Assembly: GCA_017621115.1 (NCBI GenBank)
Contig: JAGATU010000078.1
Location: 1 to 19,674 of the forward strand
DNA: 19,674 nt
Direction: 5' to 3'
DNA from: Lachnospiraceae bacterium
Lineage (GTDB): Bacteria; Bacillota_A; Clostridia; Lachnospirales; Lachnospiraceae
The notes beneath the pieces are model-generated. The model searched no databases and had not been told where the DNA came from. It saw nothing but the letters and a program-made list of their open reading frames with translations. Made by a program: the position numbers and the translations under genes. The stretch's first letter is position 1. Each line of letters opens with the position of its first letter. Shown one piece after another: positions 1 to 7,305 of the stretch.

Positions 1-345
1 ATCGGTCGTAATCTCTGCAAGTTCTTTAAAATCTTCCCTAAGTTCATCAATAAGAGCATACGGACTCTTTAAAGAATCGTCCTCTTCGATGGTATCAAAA
101 GTAACTGATCCTACCACCAGTTTGTAAATACTCTCATCCAGCTCTTCTTTAAAATTGAGGTTATAACTATTTGCGACCGTCATATTACTGACAATGTTGT
201 CATAGGCGTTACTGTAATTTTGCAATGCAAAAATGATGTACACCGTCAATGAAAGGAGCGGAATCATGGCTAACGCGATCAACAATATTAATTTGTTTCG
301 TAAGGAATATGTAATCTTAACTTTTTTATCCCTGACTTTTTCCAT
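1..345 (-). CDS. Sensor histidine kinase, N-terminal part (cut by window edge)
   Basis: Partial gene: the ATG is at 343-345, preceded by an AGGAAG ribosome binding site, and the open frame of 115 codons runs off the left edge. The visible part has a short basic N-terminus, one hydrophobic segment at about residues 18-41 (LILLIALAMIPLLSLTVYII) and then an acidic, probably extracytoplasmic region rich in N, D and E. This arrangement and the wording around the first membrane segment resemble YesM/LytS-type sensor kinases of Lachnospiraceae, in which an extracellular sensor is followed by HAMP, His_kinase and HATPase domains. None of those catalytic domains is inside the window, so the kinase assignment is inference from the N-terminus alone. 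The gene starts only 60 bases after the S41 protease stop, directly behind a terminator. Confidence 0.6.
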   Translation of the reverse strand, partial: MEKVRDKKVKITYSLRNKLILLIALAMIPLLSLTVYIIFALQNYSNAYDNIVSNMTVANSYNLNFKEELDESIYKLVVGSVTFDTIEEDDSLKSPYALIDELREDFKELAEITTD

Positions 346-359
346 ACTGTTCTTCCTTT

Positions 360-400
360 TCAAAAAAGGGCCAAAAAAGCAACTGCTCTTTCTGACCCTT
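360..400 (-). terminator. Rho-independent terminator after the S41 protease gene
   Basis: On the minus strand a GGGTC...GGCCC hairpin (stem 366-400, about 15 pairs with one bulge and an AGTT loop) is followed by a run of six T at 361-366. It lies just after the S41 protease stop and ends about 15 bases before the histidine kinase start, so transcripts reaching the kinase from upstream must pass it. Confidence 0.75.
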
Positions 401-405
401 CCCAC

Positions 406-1734
406 TTACTCTGCTGCCTGTAATAGCTGCTCCTTCATATACTTAACTGCTTCTTCCAACTGGTTATCATATCCCTCGTTGTAATAAGCGTCGCTGTCAA
501 ACTCTACCACCACATCCGGTTCCACACCAACTTCGTGGATATTGCGTCCTTTCGGTGTAAAATAATTACTGATGGTTAATTTAACGGCCGAACCGTCGGA
601 TAAAGCAATAATTCGCTGTACAATTCCCTTTCCGTAGGTTCTGGTTCCCATCAAAACGCCCTTTTCATAATCCTGGATTGCACCTGCCAGAATCTCGGAT
701 GCGCTGGCGCTGTAACCATTTGTAAGAACTACCATCGGCACCTGAATCTCATTCTTGCCGTCACAGGTAAGTTCTTCTCTTTCGCCATATTTGTCTTCCG
801 TATATACAATCAATCCTTCCGGCAAAATCTTTCTGGCGATATCACAAACCGCTGTCAAACTTCCTCCCGGATTACTGCGCAAATCAATAATCAGGCCTTC
901 CATTCCGGAACCTTTGCAAACTGCCAGGGCTTCCGCAAACTGGTCAACCGTCACCTGGTCAAACTCCGTAATCTGGATATAAGCGATATTATTCTCAAGC
1001 ATCTCATGATTAACGGTCGGGCTTTCCACCTTGCGGCGGGTTACATCCACTTCCACATAATCCTCTTCCCCTTCGCGGATAAGTGTCAAATGTACTGTCG
1101 TATGCTCTTCACCACGGATTAATGCCACCACATCACTGGTGTCCATTCCCTGAGTCAGCGTACCGTCTACCATGTAAATTAAATCACCGTCACGAAGTTC
1201 TGCTTCCTCAGCCGGTGTTCCTTCAATAACACCACTTACCACCGGAAGCTGTGTCGCCGTATCAATTCCAACGTACGCACCGATGCCGAAGTAAATCCCT
1301 TCCACATCCTGCTCCATTTCCTCTAACTCTTCCTGCGAATAATAATCGGAATAAGGATCTCCGAGCGAAGCAACCATTCCGGAGTAAAGACCGTCTTCCA
1401 AAGTCTCCGCATCCGTGTCTTCCAAATAAAATTTGTGGATTACTTCTTCGATTGCCTTGATTTTGCGGGTCGTCTGAGTTGTTACCACTTCTTCACTCTT
1501 ATTATTGGAAAGTGTCGGGATATTGCTTCCCATAAGGGAATTGGTTCCCACCAGCCAACCGATAAGATTACCTGCCGCAAAAAGAATAACCGAAATCCAG
1601 ATTCCTGTCATCACACCGTAAAAATAGGTGCGGTTTTTCTTTTTTTTAGATTTAGAAGCCGGAAGTTCCGGTCTTTTATGATAGACCGTTCCATCCGCTT
1701 CTTTTATTTCTTCCAATGTGTTATTATCTTCCAT
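406..1734 (-). CDS. S41 family C-terminal processing protease (CtpA/CtpB type)
   Basis: Membrane-anchored serine protease acting outside the membrane, probably on cell-wall or signalling proteins. The 442-residue product has a basic cytoplasmic N-terminus (KSKKKKNR), one membrane segment at about 43-63, a PDZ domain at about 145-235 and the S41 catalytic domain to about 410. The catalytic pair is visible: S344 in NGYSASASE and K369 in TYGKG, 25 residues apart as in Prc/CtpA. Substrate-pocket motifs LRSNPGG and NYFTPKGRNI are also present. I chose the ATG at 1734 because AGAGG lies 9 bases upstream; the longer frame to 1779 has no ribosome binding site. It follows the M23 peptidase gene after 90 bases, and a ctp gene near ftsEX also occurs in Bacillus. 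It may be cotranscribed or have its own weak promoter. Exact substrate unknown. Confidence 0.93.
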   Translation of the reverse strand: MEDNNTLEEIKEADGTVYHKRPELPASKSKKKKNRTYFYGVMTGIWISVILFAAGNLIGWLVGTNSLMGSNIPTLSNNKSEEVVTTQTTRKIKAIEEVIHKFYLEDTDAETLEDGLYSGMVASLGDPYSDYYSQEELEEMEQDVEGIYFGIGAYVGIDTATQLPVVSGVIEGTPAEEAELRDGDLIYMVDGTLTQGMDTSDVVALIRGEEHTTVHLTLIREGEEDYVEVDVTRRKVESPTVNHEMLENNIAYIQITEFDQVTVDQFAEALAVCKGSGMEGLIIDLRSNPGGSLTAVCDIARKILPEGLIVYTEDKYGEREELTCDGKNEIQVPMVVLTNGYSASASEILAGAIQDYEKGVLMGTRTYGKGIVQRIIALSDGSAVKLTISNYFTPKGRNIHEVGVEPDVVVEFDSDAYYNEGYDNQLEEAVKYMKEQLLQAAE

Positions 1735-1788
1735 TTTATTGCCTCTAACCATTTTTACGCGCCGATAGACCAAACACAATATTATTTC

Positions 1789-1794
1789 ATTATA
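1789..1794 (-). promoter_or_regulatory. Possible -10 box (TATAAT) upstream of the S41 protease gene
   Basis: A perfect TATAAT lies in the 90-base gap between the M23 gene and the protease. The best -35 at 16 bases is only TATTCC, so the protease may instead rely on read-through. Weak evidence. Confidence 0.25.
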
Positions 1795-1824
1795 TGCACA
1801 TATGCAACTTGGAATACCCTGTGC

Positions 1825-3060
1825 TTACTTACTTAAATAATCCCACGGTGATACATACTCACCATCCAGACGCACACCAAAATGCAGGTGGTTACCGGTC
1901 GAACGGCCTGTAGTTCCGACTGCAGCGATTTTCTCGCCACGCGCCACCATTTCTCCCGTGGAAACATACAATGCCGAAGCATGCATGTAAATCGTAATCA
2001 ATCCGCCACCATGGTTAATCATAATATAATTACCCATGGAACTGTTGTATCCGGCTCCGATTACCTCTCCATCATAAGCTGCCAGTATCGGCGAACCTCC
2101 GGGAGCTGCCATATCAACACCGTTGTGGAATTTGTCAACACCGAGTGTCGGGTGCAAGCGCCATCCGTAGTCTGAAGAAATACGGGTATAGGACGGTGCC
2201 GGCCATTTAAACATACCGCCATCGTAGATAATCCTCTCGGAACCCTGCTCTTCCATAAGGCGCTTACGTTCTTCAGCCAATGCTGCTTCCAACGCTTTAA
2301 TGGTATCATTTTCCATGGCAATATCCGCTTCGTATTCCGCTATTGCCTGCTGTTTATTCTTGATATCGCCTGAATACTTGTTAATCTCCTGCTCCTTGGA
2401 TGCAATCAAAGTCTCAAGATTCTTCTGCTCTTCATCCACCTTGGCCTTAGCTTCCTCAAGCAGTTCTTCTTCTGCTTCCAACTCCGCCTTACACACTTCA
2501 ATAAGCTCACGGTTGGTCACATATTCTTTAAACATCTTGGTGTCGTATTCCGACATCTTGGTAATGTATTCTTTTTTGTTAATAAACTCTCCGAAACTCT
2601 CAACATCAAGGAGAAGTTCCAGATAATAAGAGTCACCCTGTTCGTATAAAAACTGAACCCTGTCCTTCATGGCCTGATACTGGGTCTGCTCTTTTTCCTG
2701 CGCATCTTCCAACTCTTCGGTCGTTTCTAAAATCTCATCCTCTTTTTCGGAAATCAAAGTCTTTAATTCTTCAATCTTTGTTTCTACTTCCGTAAGATTC
2801 TGATCCAACTCGGTTACATACGCCTGAAGGTCATCACGCGTATCCTTAAGATCCTCCATGATTTCCTTCACTTCGGTCAGGCCGGACTGCAGTTCTTTTT
2901 TCTTTTTCTGCGCTTCTTCAATCTCTTTCTGCTTCTGCTTAATGCTCTCCTCAATCTCCGTCGTGTCTGCATATGCATAATAGCGGAAAGAACTAAACAA
3001 AAGCATTCCTGCAAAACAAGCGCACAAAAGTCTTGCCAAAAATCTCTTTTTAATAGTCAT
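1825..3060 (-). CDS. Coiled-coil M23 peptidase, probable FtsEX-controlled murein hydrolase (EnvC/PcsB-like role)
   Basis: Secreted peptidoglycan hydrolase of 411 residues. It starts with a signal peptide (MTIKKRF basic end, hydrophobic core at about 9-23, likely cleavage after AYA-D at about 31). A long Glu/Lys-rich coiled coil covers about 33-275, and an M23 LytM domain about 285-411. All zinc and catalytic residues are present: H312 and D316 in HNGVD, H360 in YMHA, H391 and H393 in NHLHF. In EnvC (Gram-negatives) and PcsB (streptococci), the coiled coil docks on the extracellular loop of FtsX, which couples FtsE ATP hydrolysis to wall cutting at division. Here the gene starts 5 bases after the ftsX stop, which strongly supports the same coupling. 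Unlike EnvC the LytM domain looks catalytically complete, so it could cut directly rather than act as an activator. The ribosome binding site is weak (AAGGG), suggesting translational coupling. Confidence 0.92.
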   Translation of the reverse strand: MTIKKRFLARLLCACFAGMLLFSSFRYYAYADTTEIEESIKQKQKEIEEAQKKKKELQSGLTEVKEIMEDLKDTRDDLQAYVTELDQNLTEVETKIEELKTLISEKEDEILETTEELEDAQEKEQTQYQAMKDRVQFLYEQGDSYYLELLLDVESFGEFINKKEYITKMSEYDTKMFKEYVTNRELIEVCKAELEAEEELLEEAKAKVDEEQKNLETLIASKEQEINKYSGDIKNKQQAIAEYEADIAMENDTIKALEAALAEERKRLMEEQGSERIIYDGGMFKWPAPSYTRISSDYGWRLHPTLGVDKFHNGVDMAAPGGSPILAAYDGEVIGAGYNSSMGNYIMINHGGGLITIYMHASALYVSTGEMVARGEKIAAVGTTGRSTGNHLHFGVRLDGEYVSPWDYLSK

Positions 3061-3065
3061 TCTGA

Positions 3066-3959
3066 TTAAACCCTTAAATGTTTTCTGACTGTTGTAAAGC
3101 TTCCGAGGAAACCGATTCCGGCACCGATTCCCAATGAAATCGGAACCAGATAATTCATAATTGTAACAACCGGAAGGAAATTCAACAGGTTGTTCAACAT
3201 ACTGAAGTTCATCAAAATAAATTCAATAATATAATTGTATAAAAGGTAAATTAATACCAAAGGAATTCCTGAACCAACAAGACCGATTAACAAACCTTCC
3301 ACCACAAAAGGCGCACGTACAAAATAATCGGTTGCACCGATATACTTCATAATGTTAATCTCTTCCTTACGCATGGAAATACCAATCATAACCGTATTGC
3401 TGATTAAGAATACGGATACCGCCAAAAGAATCACAATAATGGCAATGGAAACATAGCCGATTAAACTATTCATGCCGGTAAAAATTTTCTCCGTCAAATC
3501 CGAACGGTTAACGGAACGGATACCTTCTACCGATTCCAAATATTCTACCAGACTGCTCTGCTGGGAAATGTCATTTAAATAAATCTCATAATTGGCACTG
3601 TCAATTAACGGATTCTCTGTAATACCGTCGGCATATTCGCCCAAATCCGGCTTGAAACTCTCCCATGCTTCATCCGCGGATACAAAATTCATATCACGCA
3701 CTTCTTCCCTTTTGGCAATCATCTCTCCAATCTGGGCAATCTTGGTGTCTTCCAATCCCTCATCAAAGAATACGGTAATGGCAACACCTTCCTGCACCGT
3801 CTTTAAAATGCTGGAAAAATTGGCAACAATCGCAAAAAAGATTCCAAAAAGCAAAAGACATGCACTGATGGTCGCAATGGATGCCAGTGAATACCATGCA
3901 TTACGGAAAATATTTTTAAATCCCTGCTTCAGGGTGTAAAAGAAAGTACTAATTCTCAT
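3066..3959 (-). CDS. ftsX: Cell division protein FtsX (permease-like subunit)
   Basis: Membrane partner of FtsE. The 297-residue protein has the FtsX layout: an amphipathic N-terminus, membrane segment 1 at about 22-46, a large extracellular domain at about 50-165, and three further membrane segments at about 167-190, 217-240 and 267-289. The conserved cytoplasmic loop RKEEINIMKYIGAT before segment 3 is typical. FtsEX does not transport solutes; it transmits ATP-driven movement to wall hydrolases at the septum or sidewall. The start at 3959 is supported by AAAGGTGG 8 bases upstream, and the gene overlaps the end of ftsE by 11 bases, indicating translational coupling. The next gene is the presumed target hydrolase. 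Confidence 0.97.
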   Translation of the reverse strand: MRISTFFYTLKQGFKNIFRNAWYSLASIATISACLLLFGIFFAIVANFSSILKTVQEGVAITVFFDEGLEDTKIAQIGEMIAKREEVRDMNFVSADEAWESFKPDLGEYADGITENPLIDSANYEIYLNDISQQSSLVEYLESVEGIRSVNRSDLTEKIFTGMNSLIGYVSIAIIVILLAVSVFLISNTVMIGISMRKEEINIMKYIGATDYFVRAPFVVEGLLIGLVGSGIPLVLIYLLYNYIIEFILMNFSMLNNLLNFLPVVTIMNYLVPISLGIGAGIGFLGSFTTVRKHLRV

Positions 3960-4692
3960 CTATGTAACCACCTTTCTCCTCATCACTGATAACAACACCC
4001 TTTTTCAATGTAACAACTCGCTTCTGCATCTCGTTAACAATTTCCCTGTTGTGGGTAACAACAATAACGGTCGTACCGCGCTTATTAATCTGCTCAAGCA
4101 ACTTCATAATTTCCCATGAGTTCTTCGGATCCAGATTACCCGTCGGTTCGTCGCATAACAAAATCGGCGGCTTATTAATCAGTGCTCTTGCCATTGCAAC
4201 ACGCTGCTGTTCACCACCCGAAAGCTGCTTCGGTTTTGCTTTGTATTTGCCGGCAAGACCTACTATAGAAAGAATAGCCGGTACATTTTTCTTAATCTCC
4301 CTGCTCGGAGTCTGTACAATTCTCTGTGCAAATGCAACGTTTTCATAAACGTTTCTGTCCTTTAACAGACGGAAATCCTGGAACACAACGCCCAGATTAC
4401 GTCGATACATAGGCACCTGTCTGTGTTTTAATTTGGCAAGATTCTGTCCGTTCACATAAATCTCACCCGTGGTCGGAACCAGTTCACGCAACATCAATTT
4501 AATCAATGTTGATTTACCGGAACCGCTGTCACCAACGATAAACACAAATTCACCTTTCTTAATCTTAAGGTTAACTCCGTTTAACGCATGTGCGCCGTTT
4601 AATGTCTGATAGGACTTTGTAACATTTTCAAGTACAATCAGGTTTTCTTCGTAGACTGCTTTTTTTCTGCTTTTCTTCTTACCGAATAACAC
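3949..4692 (-). CDS. ftsE: Cell division ATP-binding protein FtsE
   Basis: ABC-type ATPase that pairs with FtsX at the cytoplasmic face. In 247 residues all nucleotide-binding motifs are seen: Walker [10 protein letters not shown] at 54-62, Q-loop Q105 in VVFQDF, signature LSGGEQ at 157-162, Walker B ILLCDEP at 177-183 and switch H214. The start is a GTG at 4690-4692, with AGGAGAG 8 bases upstream and no better ATG before the conserved fold. Compared with many FtsE proteins, which start near the first strand, this one carries about 17 extra residues that are strongly basic (FGKKKSRKK). It starts 12 bases after the cdaR-type gene stop and overlaps ftsX by 11 bases. Confidence 0.97.
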   Translation of the reverse strand: MLFGKKKSRKKAVYEENLIVLENVTKSYQTLNGAHALNGVNLKIKKGEFVFIVGDSGSGKSTLIKLMLRELVPTTGEIYVNGQNLAKLKHRQVPMYRRNLGVVFQDFRLLKDRNVYENVAFAQRIVQTPSREIKKNVPAILSIVGLAGKYKAKPKQLSGGEQQRVAMARALINKPPILLCDEPTGNLDPKNSWEIMKLLEQINKRGTTVIVVTHNREIVNEMQKRVVTLKKGVVISDEEKGGYIDEN

Positions 4693-4704
4693 GATTTATC
4701 TCTC

Positions 4705-5793
4705 CTAGTACTGTAATGATTCCATATATTTCATGTATTTTACAACCATAAGGGCAATCTTAAATGTAATCGCATCCTCAAATACCCTTAAGTCAAGACC
4801 GGTTGTCTTCTGTAATTTGTCCAGACGATATACCAAAGTATTACGGTGGATAAACAACTGACGGGAAGTCTCGGATACATTCAGGCTGTTCTCAAAGAAC
4901 TTCATAATCGTTGTCAGTGTTTCCTCATCAAAATCATCAGGGCTCTTTCCGCCAAAGATTTCCTTAATAAACATCTTACAAAGCGGAATCGGCAACTGGT
5001 AAATAAGACGGCCGATACCAAGCTCACTGTATGCAATAATATTTCTCTCATCAAAGAAAATCTTTCCTACATCAAGTGCCATCTTAGCCTCTTTGTAAGA
5101 ACGGCTGACTTCTTTGATTTCTTTTACAATTGTACCATAGGCTATATGTACATTGCGAATTCCTTCTTTTTCCAAATACGCCTTGTATTCATTACAAAGA
5201 TTATCAATCTCTGCAAAATTCTCCATCTCGGAAAGGTCCTTAACAACAATAACATTATTCTCATCCACTGCCGTGATGAAATCCTTGTTATTGGCACCAA
5301 AAGAAGCCCGCATAAGTTCGAGAACATTACTGTCCTTACCGGTACCTCCCTCAATAATAATTGCCACACGCTTAGCCTCTGACTGGATATGGAGCTTCTT
5401 CGCACGGCTGAAAATATCTACAAGTAAAAGGTTATCCAACAAAAGGTTCTTAATGAAATTATCTTTATCAAATCTCTCTTTATACGCTACCAGCAGATTC
5501 TGAATCTGGAAAGCCGCCATCTTGCCGAGTGTATAGGTTGCTTCTCCCGAACCTCCTGCAACCAGAATATACTCAAGCTGCTGTTCGTCATAAATCTTAA
5601 AGAACTGACATCCCTGCACTTCCTGGCTGTCTGCCGGTGACTGTGCAAAATTCAGTGCCGCAGCCGCAAACTTATCCATATCCGGACTGGATGTTGCAAT
5701 CACCTTGCCGTCAATATCCACAACACAGAGTTCCATTCTGGATATCGTCTTAATCCCTTCTATTGTGTTCTGTAAAATCTGATTTGAAATCAT
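4705..5793 (-). CDS. CdaR/PucR-family transcriptional regulator
   Basis: Cytoplasmic DNA-binding regulator of 362 residues. The N-terminal part (about 1-105, with VVDIDGKVIATSSPDMD) looks like the diacid-recognition sensor of CdaR proteins; a GGDEF-like middle region spans about 115-270; a PucR-type helix-turn-helix lies at about 304-328 (LNVSETSRQLFIHRNTLVYR), followed by LDKLQKTTGLDLRVFEDA. CdaR of E. coli responds to sugar diacids, but the ligand here cannot be read from the sequence. It is the first gene of the ftsEX operon, 12 bases before ftsE, so it may set expression of the division module or control itself. The start at 5793 is supported by AAAGGAGAGG 5 bases upstream. Confidence 0.9.
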   Translation of the reverse strand: MISNQILQNTIEGIKTISRMELCVVDIDGKVIATSSPDMDKFAAAALNFAQSPADSQEVQGCQFFKIYDEQQLEYILVAGGSGEATYTLGKMAAFQIQNLLVAYKERFDKDNFIKNLLLDNLLLVDIFSRAKKLHIQSEAKRVAIIIEGGTGKDSNVLELMRASFGANNKDFITAVDENNVIVVKDLSEMENFAEIDNLCNEYKAYLEKEGIRNVHIAYGTIVKEIKEVSRSYKEAKMALDVGKIFFDERNIIAYSELGIGRLIYQLPIPLCKMFIKEIFGGKSPDDFDEETLTTIMKFFENSLNVSETSRQLFIHRNTLVYRLDKLQKTTGLDLRVFEDAITFKIALMVVKYMKYMESLQY

Positions 5794-5817
5794 AGTCCCC
5801 TCTCCTTTGGATCCTAC

Positions 5818-5845
5818 CCTATAATTTTTTGTACCTTTTTTACAA
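5818..5845 (-). promoter_or_regulatory. Weak candidate promoter for the cdaR-ftsEX operon
   Basis: TTGTAA (5840-5845) and TATAGG (5818-5823) are 16 bases apart on the minus strand, just upstream of the cdaR-type gene. The -10 match is poor and the expected start would leave a very short leader, so other AT-rich positions up to about 5900 remain possible. Confidence 0.25.
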
Positions 5846-5907
5846 TGCTTTTTTACTTATTTTTGTCTCTTTTTTTAATTCCACCTTTTATATTAATAGT
5901 AAATGCC

Positions 5908-5938
5908 AAAAAAATCTATAGTAATCTATGATTTTTTT
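5908..5938. repeat. AT-rich inverted repeat in the divergent intergenic region
   Basis: Arms AAAAAAATCTATAG and CTATGATTTTTTT face each other around TAAT, with one unpaired base. It sits between the divergent cdaR-type and yjfB-like genes. The symmetry would suit a regulator operator, possibly for the adjacent CdaR/PucR protein; as an RNA hairpin it would be weak. The rest of 5794-6008 holds only A/T tracts. Confidence 0.35.
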
Positions 5939-6008
5939 GTGTATTTTTTTCACTTTTTATAAAAAATGCAGGTTTTTACTTTTGGGCAACCTATACAAAA
6001 GAATACAC

Positions 6009-6037
6009 TTTACAAAAGTTGGCGAATTGTCGATAAT
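6009..6037 (+). promoter_or_regulatory. Promoter of the yjfB-like gene, readable as sigma-28 (SigD) type
   Basis: Two readings overlap. As a flagellar sigma factor site: TACA (6011-6014), 14 bases, GTCGATAA (6029-6036), each box one base from the SigD consensus TAAA / GCCGATAA. As a vegetative site: TTTACA (6009-6014), 17 bases, GATAAT (6032-6037). The expected start at about 6043 still leaves the AGGAGGG binding site on the message. A motility-family product favours the first reading. Confidence 0.6.
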
Positions 6038-6060
6038 ATAAGTGTAAGGAGGGCTTGCTT

Positions 6061-6252
6061 ATGGATATAGCTTCTATTTCTATGGCGATGGCTCAGACTA
6101 ACACCTTATCAAAAATCGGCGTTGCTGTATTGGACAAAGCCATGGAGGTCAACGAAGTGGCCGGCCAGGGTATTGTTAATATGATCGACGCTGCTGCTAT
6201 GGAAAGATCCGTGAATCCTTCCGTAGGCGGCAACTTTGATATGTTAGTATAA
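6061..6252 (+). CDS. YjfB-family small putative motility protein
   Basis: Small cytoplasmic protein of 63 residues. It begins MDIASISMAMAQ, the characteristic opening of the YjfB putative motility family, whose Bacillus subtilis member belongs to the SigD regulon; biochemical function is unknown. The body is an Ala/Met/Val-rich, probably helical segment ending in MIDAAAMERSVNPSVGGNFDMLV, with no signal peptide or membrane helix. I take the ATG at 6061, with AGGAGGG ending 7 bases upstream; a TTG at 6055 in the same frame is too close to that site. It is the only plus-strand gene, stands alone, and is followed by a strong terminator. No flagellar or chemotaxis gene is in the window. Confidence 0.85.
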   Translation: MDIASISMAMAQTNTLSKIGVAVLDKAMEVNEVAGQGIVNMIDAAAMERSVNPSVGGNFDMLV

Positions 6253-6267
6253 GCTTAGCCTGACAAA

Positions 6268-6299
6268 CAAAAAGCTCCGCGCAATTGCGCGGAGTTTTT
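6268..6299 (+). terminator. Bidirectional rho-independent terminator
   Basis: A perfect 8-pair GC-rich stem (CTCCGCGC at 6275-6282, GCGCGGAG at 6287-6294) with an AATT loop is flanked by TTTTT on the right and AAAAA on the left. It can stop the yjfB-like transcript on the plus strand and the CPBP protease operon coming from the other side. Confidence 0.95.
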
Positions 6300-6312
6300 C
6301 TGTTCTATTTAA

Positions 6313-7305
6313 TTATGCAACAATTCCGTAACTTAATAAAATATCATACACAATAAATCCAACCGCGAGTACCGTTGCCACCCAAAATGAAGCGGTTGCT
6401 ATTCTCATCTTTCCTTCCTTTTTACCCGGAAGTGTTTCTTTTAACTGTTCTACACGGCCTTCATTCTTGGCAATTTTATAAAGCATACAAATTGCAAGCG
6501 GCGTAAAGATTGCTGCTATGATTATGTATGCCGCAATCATGGAATACAGGCTTGCCGTTTCCGTTGCCATCGCAATATTGTCCGGATTAGAATAAAATCC
6601 CGGCACAATTTCTTCCACAAAATACATAAGGCAGCATGACTGGGCATTATACACAAAGTGGAATAATATGGTTGGCCAGATACTGTTTGTTGCTTCAAAC
6701 AAAAGTGCCAGTAACACACCGATTGCAAATGCATACAATGCCTGATTTAAGTTCATATGCATAACACCGAATAAGAAGCCCGACAACATTACCGCCACAA
6801 ATTTATTTCCATGCTTACGGTATCCGCCATACACGATGCCTCTAAACAAAGTCTCTTCACAGAATGCAGGCACCACTGCCATAAAGAAAAGCATCACAGG
6901 AAATGCCACGCCCAGAATCTGTCCGCTGAGTGCCATAACGGTATTATCTACAAAAAGCATACTGATAGCATTAATCAATGTGGTTAGCGGCATGCTCAGC
7001 CATGTAAAAATCAATGCATATAAAATGGTGGTCGGCTTTACTTTGTTATAATGCAGACGTTCACGCAATGTCTGTGGCTTCTCTGCTTCCGCATTTTCTC
7101 CTGCTTCATCAGCATATTTCCTATGTCCAAGTTTCCAACAAAGAAGGTATACCACCATCGGAAGAAGCAGCATGATTTCTCCCAAAGAAAGATTCAGCAA
7201 AATTCCTATTTCAAACATATCCGGGAAATTGTAAAGCACAAGCGAAACCACTATGTGCAATGCGAATGCCCCTACCATCAACCAATTTATTTTCTTTATT
7301 TCCAT
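6313..7305 (-). CDS. CPBP family intramembrane glutamic endopeptidase
   Basis: Polytopic membrane protein of 330 residues with about eight hydrophobic segments and the CPBP (CAAX protease and bacteriocin-processing) core at about 135-225. The three active-site motifs are intact: EExxxR as E150-E151-TLF-R155, FxxxH ending at H183 (FGVMH) and HxxxN as H216-N220 (HFVYN). Members cut substrates within the membrane or act in bacteriocin self-immunity; no bacteriocin gene is nearby, so the substrate is open. The first 10 bases overlap the end of the S1-domain gene, so it is translationally coupled, with AGGGGAG as ribosome binding site. It is the last gene of the thioesterase operon and ends 13 bases from the shared terminator. 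Confidence 0.92.
   Translation of the reverse strand: MEIKKINWLMVGAFALHIVVSLVLYNFPDMFEIGILLNLSLGEIMLLLPMVVYLLCWKLGHRKYADEAGENAEAEKPQTLRERLHYNKVKPTTILYALIFTWLSMPLTTLINAISMLFVDNTVMALSGQILGVAFPVMLFFMAVVPAFCEETLFRGIVYGGYRKHGNKFVAVMLSGFLFGVMHMNLNQALYAFAIGVLLALLFEATNSIWPTILFHFVYNAQSCCLMYFVEEIVPGFYSNPDNIAMATETASLYSMIAAYIIIAAIFTPLAICMLYKIAKNEGRVEQLKETLPGKKEGKMRIATASFWVATVLAVGFIVYDILLSYGIVA

Noticed and set aside
1735..1779. Upstream extension of the S41 protease by 15 residues
   Set aside because: No ribosome binding site before the ATG at 1779, whereas AGAGG lies at proper distance from the ATG at 1734.
4846..5382. Plus-strand open frame of 178 codons
   Set aside because: Antisense shadow of the cdaR-type regulator gene; composition is an unlikely mix of Ile, Asn and Cys with no motif.
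6055..6060. TTG start for the yjfB-like gene
   Set aside because: It is almost in contact with the AGGAGGG site, and the family starts with MDI, which matches the ATG at 6061.
6313..7305. CPBP protease as part of a bacteriocin system
   Set aside because: No precursor peptide with a double-glycine leader, ABC exporter or immunity gene is in the neighbourhood.
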